From CAZXDL01 sp964639505 (lineage in GTDB: Bacteria > Patescibacteriota > Saccharimonadia > Saccharimonadales > UBA4665), in contig CAZXDL010000008.1 of the NCBI GenBank assembly GCA_964639505.1, forward strand, positions 1-33,405: a stretch of 33,405 nt of DNA, given 5' to 3'. Positions 24,052 through 32,646 of this stretch are shown one piece after another (the stretch's first letter is position 1; each line of letters starts with the position of its first letter). The notes under the pieces are model-generated. The model made no database searches, had not been told where the DNA came from, and was given only the letters and a program-made list of their open reading frames with translations. The translations under genes and the position numbers were made by a program.

Positions 24052-24683
24052 GCGCAAAACGATTCCACTTCGTTCTTATCGGGGTAATGTGTTTTATGAT
24101 TGTGGCGCTTGTTGGTGGCGCCTACGGAATAAATTCATTGTTGAGCAAGCGAGCAAACAGCCTGACCGCCCTTAAAGCCAAAAGCAAAGCTCTGGAACAG
24201 CAAGCGATTGGCCTGACAAAAGTTAAAAAAGATATAGAAAAATACGCTGAGCTCGAAAAAATAACGAAATCGATAGTACCCGAAGATAAGAGCCAAGCCG
24301 AGGCGGTTGGTGAAATTGTAAAGATTGCCGAACAAAATGGCATAAGCATCGCTTCTATCACTTTCCCGGCTTCTACGCTTGGAGCCGGACCAGTCTCGAC
24401 AACTCAAACCACCACTCCTGCCCCAACTCCAGCTGACGCAAACAAAAAGAGCTTGTCTCAGCTTCAAGCAGTTAAAAATATTCCTGGCGTGTATCAGCTG
24501 CAGATTACAGTCAACAGCGACACTAATAAACCGGTGCTTTACGATAAATTTATTGCCTTCCTCAGCGCGCTTGAAAATAACCGCCGCACAGCTCAGGTGA
24601 GTAGCATTACGATACAGCCGCAATCGGCTAATGCGAAATATTTATCCTTCACATTAACATTAAATGGATACATAAAACCATGA
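24048..24683 (+). CDS. pilO: PilO-like pilus alignment protein
   Basis: The 211-residue protein has a short cytoplasmic end, one TM helix (about 8-29), a coiled coil (KAKSKALEQQAIGLTKVKKD), the PilO-like EKITKSIVPEDKSQAEAVGE, a Thr/Pro/Ala linker (TTQTTTPAPTPAD), and a C-terminal ferredoxin-like fold (LYDKFIAFLSALENNRRTAQ). Assignment rests on this architecture and position after pilN. It overlaps both neighbours by four bases. Confidence 0.9.
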   Translation: MSAKRFHFVLIGVMCFMIVALVGGAYGINSLLSKRANSLTALKAKSKALEQQAIGLTKVKKDIEKYAELEKITKSIVPEDKSQAEAVGEIVKIAEQNGISIASITFPASTLGAGPVSTTQTTTPAPTPADANKKSLSQLQAVKNIPGVYQLQITVNSDTNKPVLYDKFIAFLSALENNRRTAQVSSITIQPQSANAKYLSFTLTLNGYIKP

Positions 24684-24982
24684 GTGAAAAAAAATTAGCA
24701 CCCAAGGCACTACTCACAGAGTTGTTGTCAAAATCGGCCAAGCTTAAACCATATATATTCCCTGGCTTCTTAATATTTATTGGCTTAATCTACGGTTTCT
24801 TATTTTTGAGAATAAACGGCCTGGTCAGTGCAGAACCTTCCGAAACAGAAATAAGCAGTCAGGTAAAAACTGCAAAAGTTCCTTATATCGACTCAGATGT
24901 AGTAGACCAGCTTCAGTCGCTCAAAGACAATAGCACCAGTGTTGAATCTTTCTTTGAAAGCCGAACTAACCCGTTTGAATAA
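24680..24982 (+). CDS. Small single-TM protein ending the pilMNO operon
   Basis: The 100-residue protein has a basic cytoplasmic start (MSEKKLAPKALLTELLSKSAKLK), one TM helix (about 26-45, IFPGFLIFIGLIYGFLFLRI) and a short acidic outside part ending in FFESRTNPFE. It starts with an ATGA overlap on pilO, so it belongs to the pilus operon. In diderms the next gene is pilP, a lipoprotein linking PilNO to the secretin; here there is no lipobox and no PilQ. The terminal RTNPF recalls the DPF-type peptides of PilP proteins, but homology is not established. Stop is two bases from the convergent PH-domain gene. Confidence 0.8.
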   Translation: MSEKKLAPKALLTELLSKSAKLKPYIFPGFLIFIGLIYGFLFLRINGLVSAEPSETEISSQVKTAKVPYIDSDVVDQLQSLKDNSTSVESFFESRTNPFE

Positions 24983-24984
24983 TA

Positions 24985-25581
24985 CTAAGGCTGGGTTTGA
25001 TGCCTTTGGTCGTAGATTTCTCGGGCTTGCAAGATCTGCCTAGCATAATAATTGGGGTTGGGGCAGTATAAAAACGCGAATTTAGACTTTTCGCCGGCTG
25101 TTTCGGCCTTTATAACCCCAAAATTAAAGGCGCTTGCCAAAACCCCGTTCTTTTCAACTGTTACGTCCTCAATGCTGTGCATCGCTAGCTGACTTGATTC
25201 ACGATGAAATAAACCTGTTTGTGTAACTTGAGTAATGCTGTCAGAGGTAACTATCCAGCGATTTCCCCAATATATATGAGTAGAAATAAAAGCAAAAGCA
25301 GTGCTCAAAAATAATAAAACTATAAAGACTGCGGCCCCAACTTGGGTTGCTGTATCGCTATTGGCTGAGTTACCAAAAATGGCTGGGATAATCCCAAACA
25401 CAAATACTGCCACAGTCACAAGTAAAAACCCTGTGAGAATATATATGCCGAAAATACCAATAGGATGCCGCCGTATAATGCATATTAATCTCTCGCCAGG
25501 CTGTATTACAGTAAGGTCATCACCTACTTTTTGCTTTGTGTCTTGGGGCAGATTGGACTGGTATTGATCCTGCGGGTTCAT
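24985..25581 (-). CDS. Membrane protein with bacterial PH (YdbS/bPH2-like) domain
   Basis: The 198-residue protein has a polar N-terminus, a short strand with ERLICIIRRHPIG, two TM helices (about 40-67 and 80-102) and a bPH2-type domain (about 105-190) with YWGNRWIVTSDSITQVTQTG, LAMHSIEDVTVEKNG and FNFGVIKAETAGE. Such proteins are common in Actinobacteria and CPR; function is unknown. It follows ruvB by 14 bases and is probably the last gene of the leftward ruv string. Confidence 0.85.
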   Translation of the reverse strand: MNPQDQYQSNLPQDTKQKVGDDLTVIQPGERLICIIRRHPIGIFGIYILTGFLLVTVAVFVFGIIPAIFGNSANSDTATQVGAAVFIVLLFLSTAFAFISTHIYWGNRWIVTSDSITQVTQTGLFHRESSQLAMHSIEDVTVEKNGVLASAFNFGVIKAETAGEKSKFAFLYCPNPNYYARQILQAREIYDQRHQTQP

Positions 25582-25595
25582 AGCTTAAGTATAGC

Positions 25596-26627
25596 CTAAA
25601 GCAGCGCCGGCTGATCGCTGTCCTTATGGGGCTTTTTGCCCAGATGCTGATAGGTTTTATGTGTTACTTTGCGGCCGCGAGGTGTCCGCTCTAGCAAGCC
25701 AATTTGCATTAAATACGGCTCATAGAAATCCTCGATAGTGCCTCTCTCTTCCGCAGTCAGGGCTGCTAGCGTCTCAACGCCGACCGGACCACCGTTATAG
25801 TTGTCAATTATTGCGGCTAACAGCAGTCTGTCAGAGTGATCTAGGCCTAGTTCATCTATATCTAGAAGCTCAAAGGCTTTTTTACTTATGACAGTGTCGA
25901 TTATTCCATCACCATTAACATCGGCGTAGTCGCGCACCCGCTTGAGCATGCGGTTGGCGATGCGCGGAGTTAGGCGTGAACGCTTGGCTAGTTCAGCCGC
26001 GGCAGGTTTGTCAATTTTGACTTTTAAAATTTTGGCGGCTCGGGCCACTATCTGCTCTATCTCGTCATCTGTATAGAAGGGCAAGCGGTGAATCATACCA
26101 AAGCGGTCGCGCAATGGCGCAGCTAATGATCCTGTGCGGGTGGTAGCACCAATAATCGTAAATTGTGGCAAATCAAGCCGCAATGAGCGCGCCGAGGGAC
26201 CCTTGCCTAGCATAATATCGAGTTTGAAATCCTCCATTGCGGAGTACAAAACCTCTTCGACATTACGATTTAAGCGATGAATTTCATCAACGAACAAGAT
26301 ATCGCCGTCTTGCAGATTAGTGAGCAGACTTGCAAGGTCCCCGGCGCGCTCAATTGCCGGTCCGCTTGTGACACGAATTTGGGCTCCCATTTCGTTGGCA
26401 ATCACATTTGCCATCGTAGTTTTGCCAAGACCCGGCGGGCCGTGCAAAAGTACGTGGTCGAGCGGCTCACCCCTTTTTTTGGCAGCATCAATTGCAAGTT
26501 TAAGATTTTGTTTGAGTTTTTCTTGGCCGATGTAATTATCAAAATCACGCGGCCTGAGCGTTACCTCAAGCTCAACTTCTTGCTCGTCAGTCGGCTCGTC
26601 TGCCGGGTTTAAAATCCGATCAATCAT
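25596..26627 (-). CDS. ruvB: RuvB, Holliday junction branch-migration motor
   Basis: RuvB is the AAA+ ring helicase that drives branch migration with RuvA. The 343-residue protein has LRPRDFDNYIGQEKLK, Walker A GPPGLGKT (63-70), Walker B FVDEIHRLN (112-120), sensor 1 IIGATTRTG, the arginine finger region PLRDRFG and the C-terminal winged helix with GVETLAALTAEERGTIEDFY. Length is normal. An aldo/keto reductase gene separates it from ruvA; 26 bases lie between. Confidence 0.98.
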   Translation of the reverse strand: MIDRILNPADEPTDEQEVELEVTLRPRDFDNYIGQEKLKQNLKLAIDAAKKRGEPLDHVLLHGPPGLGKTTMANVIANEMGAQIRVTSGPAIERAGDLASLLTNLQDGDILFVDEIHRLNRNVEEVLYSAMEDFKLDIMLGKGPSARSLRLDLPQFTIIGATTRTGSLAAPLRDRFGMIHRLPFYTDDEIEQIVARAAKILKVKIDKPAAAELAKRSRLTPRIANRMLKRVRDYADVNGDGIIDTVISKKAFELLDIDELGLDHSDRLLLAAIIDNYNGGPVGVETLAALTAEERGTIEDFYEPYLMQIGLLERTPRGRKVTHKTYQHLGKKPHKDSDQPALL

Positions 26628-26653
26628 TACCTAATAGTATACCTTACATCTGG

Positions 26654-27478
26654 CTACGGGATGTGTACTGGGCTCCAGCAGGTACGCAGATCACGGTCAA
26701 GTTTTGCCAAATCGGACATGTCTTGTTTATCAAGCTTAAAATCAAATACGTTGATGTTTTCGGCAATTCGGCTTCGTGTAACGGACTTTGGGATTACGAC
26801 CATGTTTTGCTCAAGCAGCCATTTAATCATTATCTGGGCATAGGTTTTGTGATGCTTTTCGGCGATTTTGGTAATAGTGTCTTCTTTCAACTCGTTTGCC
26901 TTACCATGTGCCAGCGGCGAGTAAGCCTCGACGACGATATCATTATCATTACAATACTTAACAAGTTCAGGTTGCTGTAAAAATAGATGTAGTTCAACTT
27001 GATTGACTACAGGCTTAACACCGGAGTAATCTTGCATTTCTTTTAGGTGTCTTATCGTATAGTTGCTCACTCCAATCGATCGTGCCTGCCCACTTGCTTT
27101 AATATCTACAAGCGCTTTCCAGCTACTCTTGCGTAAAAAGGTCACGGGAAAATGCAACAAAAGCAGGTCAACATAATCTGTTTTTAAATTAGTAAGCGAT
27201 TCTGCAAAAGTTTTTTTGGCCCTTTTTTCGCCAAAGTGCTCAACGGCGATTTTAGTAGTGATAAATAGCTGACTCCGCTTCAGGCCAGTCGTGCCCCAGA
27301 TTTCACCCAAGAATTGTTCGTTATCATAAGCCTGTGCGGTATCAAAATGACGATAGCCAGATTCAATCGCTGCGTAAAAAGCCGTATTAAATTCCCTTTG
27401 ATCGGTTATTTTCCAGGTGCCTAGTCCAATTTGAGGAATTTTGTTGCCGTCGGCGAGCTGTACGTTAGGCGTGCTCAT
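26654..27478 (-). CDS. Aldo/keto reductase (AKR)
   Basis: The 274-residue TIM-barrel NADPH-dependent carbonyl reductase is of the 2,5-diketo-D-gluconate reductase type. The catalytic tetrad is complete: Asp46 and Tyr51 (FDTAQAYDNE), Lys76 (ITTKI), His109 (LLLLHFP). The cofactor site is PKSVTRSRIAENINVFDF. It begins with an ATGA overlap on the ruvA stop, so it is translated with the ruv genes although no functional link is known. The substrate cannot be told from sequence. Confidence 0.95.
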   Translation of the reverse strand: MSTPNVQLADGNKIPQIGLGTWKITDQREFNTAFYAAIESGYRHFDTAQAYDNEQFLGEIWGTTGLKRSQLFITTKIAVEHFGEKRAKKTFAESLTNLKTDYVDLLLLHFPVTFLRKSSWKALVDIKASGQARSIGVSNYTIRHLKEMQDYSGVKPVVNQVELHLFLQQPELVKYCNDNDIVVEAYSPLAHGKANELKEDTITKIAEKHHKTYAQIMIKWLLEQNMVVIPKSVTRSRIAENINVFDFKLDKQDMSDLAKLDRDLRTCWSPVHIP

Positions 27479-28062
27479 TTTACCGTGCTTTTTAGCGCTT
27501 GTTTTATCCTATCAGCAGTTGGTAATTCAGAACTTATACCGTGTAGAGCCTTTGAAGCATCCTGAACCGTATATCCTAGAGAGACCAAGGCTTCAACAGC
27601 TTCATCGCTCGCCCCAGAACTTTCGCTTTGTAGTAATCCGGTGGTCTCAAGATCAACTCCGACCAAGCCGACTTTGTCTTTAAGTTCAACCACAACACGT
27701 TCAGCCACCCGCTTACCAACTCCGTTAGCTTGCTGGATGAATTTTACGTCTCCAGAAGCAATTGCTTGTCTAACATCTTGCGCCGAGCCAATGCTTAACA
27801 TGTTAAGTGCCATTTTGGGTCCTACTCCGCTCACTTCGAGCAATTGCTCAAATAGACTTTTTGTGTCTTTTGCCAAAAAACCAAAGAGATCATGGGCTTG
27901 TTCCCTAATATGCTCGTAGACGTATACTTTTGTAGACTCGCCAATTTTAAGCTGGCTGTACTCTTCTGCGGGCACAAGCAAGCCATAACCAACACCGCTA
28001 ACATTCAAGACTACAACGTCTGCTAACTTTTCTGAAACTGTCCCTTCCAGTGTCGCAATCAT
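27475..28062 (-). CDS. ruvA: RuvA, Holliday junction binding protein
   Basis: The 195-residue protein has the three usual parts: an N-terminal OB fold (MIATLEGTVSEKLADVVVLNVSGVGYGL...), the double helix-hairpin-helix with LLEVSGVGPKMALNML and ANGVGKRVAERVVVELKDKVG, and a C-terminal RuvB-binding UBA-like domain (DEAVEALVSLGYTVQDASKAL). It follows ruvC by seven bases and overlaps the AKR gene by four. Confidence 0.97.
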   Translation of the reverse strand: MIATLEGTVSEKLADVVVLNVSGVGYGLLVPAEEYSQLKIGESTKVYVYEHIREQAHDLFGFLAKDTKSLFEQLLEVSGVGPKMALNMLSIGSAQDVRQAIASGDVKFIQQANGVGKRVAERVVVELKDKVGLVGVDLETTGLLQSESSGASDEAVEALVSLGYTVQDASKALHGISSELPTADRIKQALKSTVK

Positions 28063-28069
28063 CTGACTA

Positions 28070-28540
28070 TTATCGCATAGTCATGCTGTGCGTGATAGCC
28101 GCGGCGAGGGCATCGGCGCAGTCATCAGGCTTGGGCACTTCCTTGAGCTGGAGGATGACTCGGACCATTTCTTGAATCTGTTTTTTGTCGGCTTTACCGT
28201 AGCCAGTTAATCCCTGTTTGATTTGTTGAGGTGTGTATTCAGCAATTTTTAGCCCTGCCTGCATCCCGCATAACAAAACGACTCCCCTAGCCTGCGCAAC
28301 CGTCATTGCGGTAGTCACGTTTTGCGCAAAGAATAGCTTCTCGACTGCCATCTCGGTTGGCTTGCTCGCCACGATAATGTCGGTAAGCTCCTCATATATC
28401 GTCTGCAGCCGAACCGCATCATCCTCTTTTACTGGGGTCCGGATAACTCCACCATCAACCAGCTGGGCTTTGCCTTTTGAAACTTCAATCACCCCAAACC
28501 CCAAAATTCCTGTGCCTGGATCGATACCTATTATCCTCAT
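28070..28540 (-). CDS. ruvC: RuvC, Holliday junction resolvase
   Basis: The 156-residue RNase H-fold endonuclease has its four acidic catalytic residues visible: Asp7 (GIDPGTGILGFGVI), Glu67 (AVEKLFFAQNVTTAM), and Asp140 and Asp143 in KPDDCADALAAAITH. VAQARGVVLL and QQIKQGLTGYGKADKKQIQ are typical. The ATG overlaps the stop of the small membrane protein upstream by four bases; ruvA follows. Confidence 0.97.
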   Translation of the reverse strand: MRIIGIDPGTGILGFGVIEVSKGKAQLVDGGVIRTPVKEDDAVRLQTIYEELTDIIVASKPTEMAVEKLFFAQNVTTAMTVAQARGVVLLCGMQAGLKIAEYTPQQIKQGLTGYGKADKKQIQEMVRVILQLKEVPKPDDCADALAAAITHSMTMR

Positions 28541-28869
28541 GTTATTCTCTTTTTATAAATACCCCGGAGTACTAATTCCACTAGGAACATAATCCCTCCC
28601 CAAACAATTAAATTAAGTAATAATTTAGGAGTGTCGATTTGCTTGTTTTCATATTTAGTTGGGGTGTATGTTGGATCTGCCGTGCCAGCACCAACGCCCT
28701 TATCAATCGTCAGCCACGTAAATGGTAGGCCATATTTTGAAGCCTCGCCCTTTTTATAACCACCTATAACACTATAGCCAGTCGGATATTTTGGGTGCGG
28801 CCAAAACAGAATTACACCTAACGATACCGTGGCTATCAACACGAAAAGGAGTCCTTTATACCAACGCAT
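28537..28869 (-). CDS. Small two-TM membrane protein, unknown function
   Basis: The 110-residue protein has an N-terminal TM helix (GLLFVLIATVSLGVILFW), an extracellular loop of about 55 residues with YPTGYSVIGGYKKGEASKYG and PFTWLTIDKGVG, and a C-terminal TM helix (LLLNLIVWGGIMFLVELVL) with a basic end (RGIYKKRIT). I do not recognise a family. The GYKKGEASKYGLPFTWLTID pattern resembles unnamed small membrane proteins of CPR and Gram-positives. AGAGG is 12 bases before the ATG. It overlaps ruvC by four bases and so is part of the ruv transcript. Confidence 0.75.
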   Translation of the reverse strand: MRWYKGLLFVLIATVSLGVILFWPHPKYPTGYSVIGGYKKGEASKYGLPFTWLTIDKGVGAGTADPTYTPTKYENKQIDTPKLLLNLIVWGGIMFLVELVLRGIYKKRIT

Positions 28870-28901
28870 GTTTATATCTTACCTCTTTTGTTTTTTTTGT
28901 A

Positions 28902-29621
28902 TTATTCTGGTAGGTCGAATTCGAAGTTTACGTGCGTATTTGAGACATCATCAAGATCATCAAGCGCTTCCATCATGCGCATGATTTTGCCTGATGTATT
29001 GGCATCTGAAACAACGACGGTATTGTTTGGCACATAAGTAATTTCGGCTTCTTTGATTTCTAGTCCGGCGCTGGTGAGTGCTTCGCGAACTTTAGCGAGC
29101 TCTTTTGCGTCTGTGTATATAAGTGACTCGCCGTCTTCTTCTTGGACGTCGTCGGCACCTGCTTCTAGGGCTTGCATAAGTACATCATCTCCTCTGCCGC
29201 TAACTCGAATTAAGCCTTTGCGATCAAACTGAAAAGCAACGGCGCCTTTTTCGGCAATGCTGCCGCCATGTTTAGAAAACGCCAGCTTTACATCTGGATA
29301 TGTGCGATTAACATTATCTGTGGCGCATTCAACAAGTACTGCGACTCCACCTGGGCCATAGCCCTCGTACATAACTTCTTGGAGCTGAGCACTGGATTTA
29401 TCTTTGACTCGATCGATGGAGCGTTGAATGTTTGCCATCGGCATATTTGCAGCTTTAGCGCGGTCAATCGCGAGTCGCAACGAAAAGTTGGTGTCAGGAT
29501 CAGTCCCGCCACGAGCAGCAATGGCGATTGCGTTGCCGAGTTTAGTAAAAACCGCGCCGCGAGCCGCGTCTTTGGCTCCTTTTTGACGTTTAATGGTCGA
29601 CCACTTGCTATGACCGCTCAT
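28902..29621 (-). CDS. yebC: YebC/PmpR/TACO1-family protein
   Basis: The 239-residue protein starts MSGHSKWSTIKRQKGAKDA, the family signature, with GGTDPDTNFSLRLAIDRAK and YEGYGPGGVAVLVEC. Members were first described as DNA-binding regulators and more recently as ribosome-associated translation factors for proline-rich stretches. The yebC-ruvC-ruvA-ruvB order is a widely conserved neighbourhood. It overlaps comEC by four bases. Confidence 0.97.
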   Translation of the reverse strand: MSGHSKWSTIKRQKGAKDAARGAVFTKLGNAIAIAARGGTDPDTNFSLRLAIDRAKAANMPMANIQRSIDRVKDKSSAQLQEVMYEGYGPGGVAVLVECATDNVNRTYPDVKLAFSKHGGSIAEKGAVAFQFDRKGLIRVSGRGDDVLMQALEAGADDVQEEDGESLIYTDAKELAKVREALTSAGLEIKEAEITYVPNNTVVVSDANTSGKIMRMMEALDDLDDVSNTHVNFEFDLPE

Positions 29622-31087
29622 GCTATTAAACTCCTGCGTTTTGGATCATTCATATCTGTTATTATATTACCTTTGCTTGATTTTCGCCACATAGCGGCGA
29701 TTAGTAAAACTACGATAACGTACAAAAAGAGCATCTGCCAGAGCGATAAACCTATGTCTTCCACAAAAATATTCGGTAATCCTGCCAGGATATGGGCAGT
29801 GTCTAGCATGTAGTTAAGCAGGATCACAGCTGGCCAAGAGAGCCAACCAGAAACTGCGCCAAACATCATGCCGGCCAGCCCAGCTATCAGCCCCAACAAC
29901 ATGGCCAGCGGGATTAGGGCAACTACCAAAACATTAGCCACCAAACCGACTCGCGACATTTGGCCAAAAATATGCAAAACAAATGGAAGTGTCATTATTT
30001 CGGCGCAGATACTTTCTAGAGCAACGGCTCCTATCAGAGTCTTGTGCCAACCGCCCGGCAAACGAGCCTGCAGCAAGGGCGCAAGCACCATAACACCAAA
30101 AAATGCTAAAAAGCTAAGATACCAACTGAGGTCACTCCAAATATAAACTGGATTTGCCCATGCCGTGATTACCGCAGCGAGGCAAATCAGATTAAGCGGC
30201 TTGAAGTTTCTACCGTAATAAGCCGCAGCGATACTTAACATGCTAACCATGCCGGCCCTGACAATTGACGCACTAGCACCGGTTAGCAGCAAAAACACCC
30301 CGATTAATCCAACAGTTAGGAATGTAGAGACCCGCTTGGACTTTTTGCCGAGTATTTTTGTGGTTGCCTGCAGTATGATGGTCAGATTATAGCCAGATAC
30401 CGCGATAATATGGGTCAAGCCAACCTTCCTCAAGTCATCTTTTACGTCTTGTGGCAGGGTGGCCCGTTGCCCAACCAATAAGCCCATCACAAACGGCGCT
30501 AATGGCTCAGGCAAAGCTGTCTGCGCTCCAGCAACAAACTTGCGTCGAATCTCAGGCACGACTGATGGGTTACGCGAAATCACATTTAACAACGAAAAAC
30601 TCATTCTACCCTGATAAGCTCCATAACCTGGGTAAAGCTTACCGGACACTTCGACTTCATCATTTTGAAAAATGGCGTTAGCTCCAAAGCCACTGACTTG
30701 TATCCTGCCTTTTAGAACCCTTCCGTCTTCAAGAGTAACACCGCCGGCTGCAAAACTAATTTGCTTGTATTTATCGTAAATCGCATCTTCATTTGCTCGC
30801 ACGGTGACCGTAATTTTTTGGTAATAGAGCAGGTTGTAGTCTGATAAATAGCCTAGATAGACCACTCCTCGCCACCACCCAAGCAAAATTCCAAACAAGG
30901 CAATTAATATTAATGAAATAATCCCTCGCCGACGCAAAAATACCGCTACTAAAATCAATGCAAGAACTATTTTGGGTGCGCTTGGTCCAGCTTGGATTCT
31001 TGCCAAGCCAAAACCGCCCAAAATACCCAAAAATAAAAATAGCCATAATGTCGTAAGTCTAAATCTATGCCCAAAAATCCTGCGCAT
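29618..31087 (-). CDS. comEC: ComEC/Rec2-type DNA uptake channel without nuclease domain
   Basis: The 489-residue polytopic membrane protein is expected to pass single-stranded DNA into the cytoplasm. It has N-terminal TM helices, a DUF4131-like OB domain (about 90-165, with VSGKLYPGYGAYQGRMSF), then the competence domain with LLVGQRATLPQDVKDDLRKV and GLTHIIAVSGYNLTIIL, and a series of TM helices to the C-terminus. The C-terminal metallo-beta-lactamase domain of longer ComEC proteins is missing. The ATG lies inside a perfect 16-base palindrome and has no Shine-Dalgarno. The type IV pilus in the same window could supply DNA capture. Confidence 0.93.
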   Translation of the reverse strand: MRRIFGHRFRLTTLWLFLFLGILGGFGLARIQAGPSAPKIVLALILVAVFLRRRGIISLILIALFGILLGWWRGVVYLGYLSDYNLLYYQKITVTVRANEDAIYDKYKQISFAAGGVTLEDGRVLKGRIQVSGFGANAIFQNDEVEVSGKLYPGYGAYQGRMSFSLLNVISRNPSVVPEIRRKFVAGAQTALPEPLAPFVMGLLVGQRATLPQDVKDDLRKVGLTHIIAVSGYNLTIILQATTKILGKKSKRVSTFLTVGLIGVFLLLTGASASIVRAGMVSMLSIAAAYYGRNFKPLNLICLAAVITAWANPVYIWSDLSWYLSFLAFFGVMVLAPLLQARLPGGWHKTLIGAVALESICAEIMTLPFVLHIFGQMSRVGLVANVLVVALIPLAMLLGLIAGLAGMMFGAVSGWLSWPAVILLNYMLDTAHILAGLPNIFVEDIGLSLWQMLFLYVIVVLLIAAMWRKSSKGNIITDMNDPKRRSLIA

Positions 31088-31095
31088 ATGCGCAG
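31080..31095. repeat. Perfect 16-base palindrome over the comEC start codon
   Basis: CTGCGCATATGCGCAG is a perfect eight-plus-eight palindrome with no spacer; the comEC ATG is 31087-31085 inside it. With no loop it is better suited to binding a dimeric protein than to forming an RNA hairpin. Confidence 0.6.
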
Positions 31096-31139
31096 TTTAC
31101 AAAACGATTCTGCTCAAGCTGCGATGATTTAATTAAAAA

Positions 31140-32045
31140 TTAATCTATTGGCTTATGCAGCATTTTGTCCATGTCTTTTATGCCGAGTTTGGCGAAGTTT
31201 TTAATTTTTGGCTTATCAATAGTTGCAAGAGAAACGTCAATTTCTTCGTTACTCGGCTCGAGTACATAGATTCTGGTTTTTTTGAGCGGGTGTCTGATCG
31301 TGCGCAGGTTAACTTTTAGTAGAAGTTCATCCGTCGGTAATTTTCTGCGGACAGCGGCTGACTGATTTCTTGCCAAACGTCTGACCAAGTGCTTCACAAG
31401 CCGTGTATGATGTTGGTCAAATTGAAAAGCACTAAGTTGCTTGGTGAGCACCACAACTATATCTGTACATCCTAGGTCTAGGGCAACATCGACTGGTACT
31501 GAATCTGCGACTGCACCATCAACATAGTATTTGTCACCAAGTTTAACTTTTTTGTCATAGACGAGTGGTAGAGCAGCTGAGGCTCGCAATTCCTCATAAA
31601 TCTCTGCAAAATCTTTGTGGTCTGATATCACCTCTTTGCGGCCATCGCTTGCATTCGTAACAATCACATGCAACTCAGTATGAGCTTTTTTCAAAGCCGG
31701 TAGATTAATCGGCCATTTTTCTTTTAAAACAGTGTCAATAATATAGTCGATATCGACTCGTTTATCCCGACGCATAAGATTTACAAAATTATCATTGGTA
31801 GCTCCTTTGGAATATATTTGAGTCGGCTGCTTGTAGTCACTAATAAAGTAAACAGCGTTCATCGCGCCGGCACTGGCGCCAATGACATGTTCAAAAGTGT
31901 CTGAGAAGCCATATTCGGCCAGTGTGGTGAGTGCACCACATGAGTAAACACCACGCATACCACCGCCCTGAATAACAAGTCCAAATTTTCTTTTGTCTTT
32001 TTTATTTTGTTTGTGCGATTCTAGTACATCAAACAGTGTTGGCAT
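31140..32045 (-). CDS. Patatin-like phospholipase (YjjU-type)
   Basis: The 301-residue lipid acyl hydrolase has the patatin Ser-Asp dyad: oxyanion loop VIQGGGMRGVYSCGAL (about 24-39), nucleophile Ser58 in GASAG, and Asp176 in DGAVADSVPV. There is no signal peptide or TM helix, so it is cytoplasmic unless exported by other means. The C-terminal third is basic (RLVKHLVRRLARNQSAAVRRK). YjjU-like patatins are phospholipase or lysophospholipase candidates. It is 19 bases downstream of the 7-TM gene, with no Shine-Dalgarno but a TAAACT box six bases before the ATG, so it may be partly independent. Confidence 0.92.
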   Translation of the reverse strand: MPTLFDVLESHKQNKKDKRKFGLVIQGGGMRGVYSCGALTTLAEYGFSDTFEHVIGASAGAMNAVYFISDYKQPTQIYSKGATNDNFVNLMRRDKRVDIDYIIDTVLKEKWPINLPALKKAHTELHVIVTNASDGRKEVISDHKDFAEIYEELRASAALPLVYDKKVKLGDKYYVDGAVADSVPVDVALDLGCTDIVVVLTKQLSAFQFDQHHTRLVKHLVRRLARNQSAAVRRKLPTDELLLKVNLRTIRHPLKKTRIYVLEPSNEEIDVSLATIDKPKIKNFAKLGIKDMDKMLHKPID

Positions 32046-32064
32046 ATCTAAAGTTTATCAAAAT

Positions 32065-32646
32065 CTAAGACATGCGCTTCAAGAATACAAATTTTTCATG
32101 ATAAATGCAGATTAAAATTATTACTCCGCATAAAATTGTAGCGATTTGAAATATCGATACGTAGGAAATCTTATAAGCAACTAGACTTAAAAACGCCCCC
32201 AGGCTACTCAGTATATAAAGCCAAGGCGACTCGGTATTAGGGTGCTTCCAAGTCTTAATGAAGGCCGGAATGTAGGCTACAAAGTCAGCAGTTGCCGCTA
32301 GCCATATGCTAAGAATCGCATTGCCGGTGATTTGCCAGCCAACTACCCCGAGCATAGCAATCACGAAACAGGCCCAATCAAAAAAACTGGCACCGCCCAT
32401 TCCTCTTTTCAAACTCAACAAAAAGAAGGCTATGCCAAAGAAACATATTATCCCTGCATAAAGTTCCGCACCAAGATTTCCGTCAGCTGCTAACACACTT
32501 ACGAAGTTAAGCGTTAAGACAAAAAGTAAAACTAGTCTTGTTATTCGGTGTGGCTTGGTTCTACCATTCAAAATACTGGCACAGTAAATACAAGAAGCAA
32601 TAATTGTCAGAATCGCGCTAATTGTAAGCAAGGCTGACTGCATCAC
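32065..32646 (-). CDS. Seven-TM membrane protein resembling PQ-loop/SWEET architecture
   Basis: The 193-residue protein has about seven hydrophobic segments in a 3+1+3 layout. Segment 1 is followed by NGRTKPHRITR and segment 5 by FIKTWKHPNTESPW, equivalent loops in two three-helix bundles. This resembles SWEET and PQ-loop carriers, but the PQ motif itself is not intact (KPHR, HPNT), so the family call is an inference. An ATGA overlap couples it to the ATP-grasp gene upstream, and the patatin gene follows. Confidence 0.75.
   Translation of the reverse strand: MMQSALLTISAILTIIASCIYCASILNGRTKPHRITRLVLLFVLTLNFVSVLAADGNLGAELYAGIICFFGIAFFLLSLKRGMGGASFFDWACFVIAMLGVVGWQITGNAILSIWLAATADFVAYIPAFIKTWKHPNTESPWLYILSSLGAFLSLVAYKISYVSIFQIATILCGVIILICIYHEKFVFLKRMS

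Noticed and set aside
29268..29813. 181-residue plus-strand frame opposite yebC and comEC
   Set aside because: Both opposite genes have clear family signatures in their own frames; this frame has no recognisable domain.
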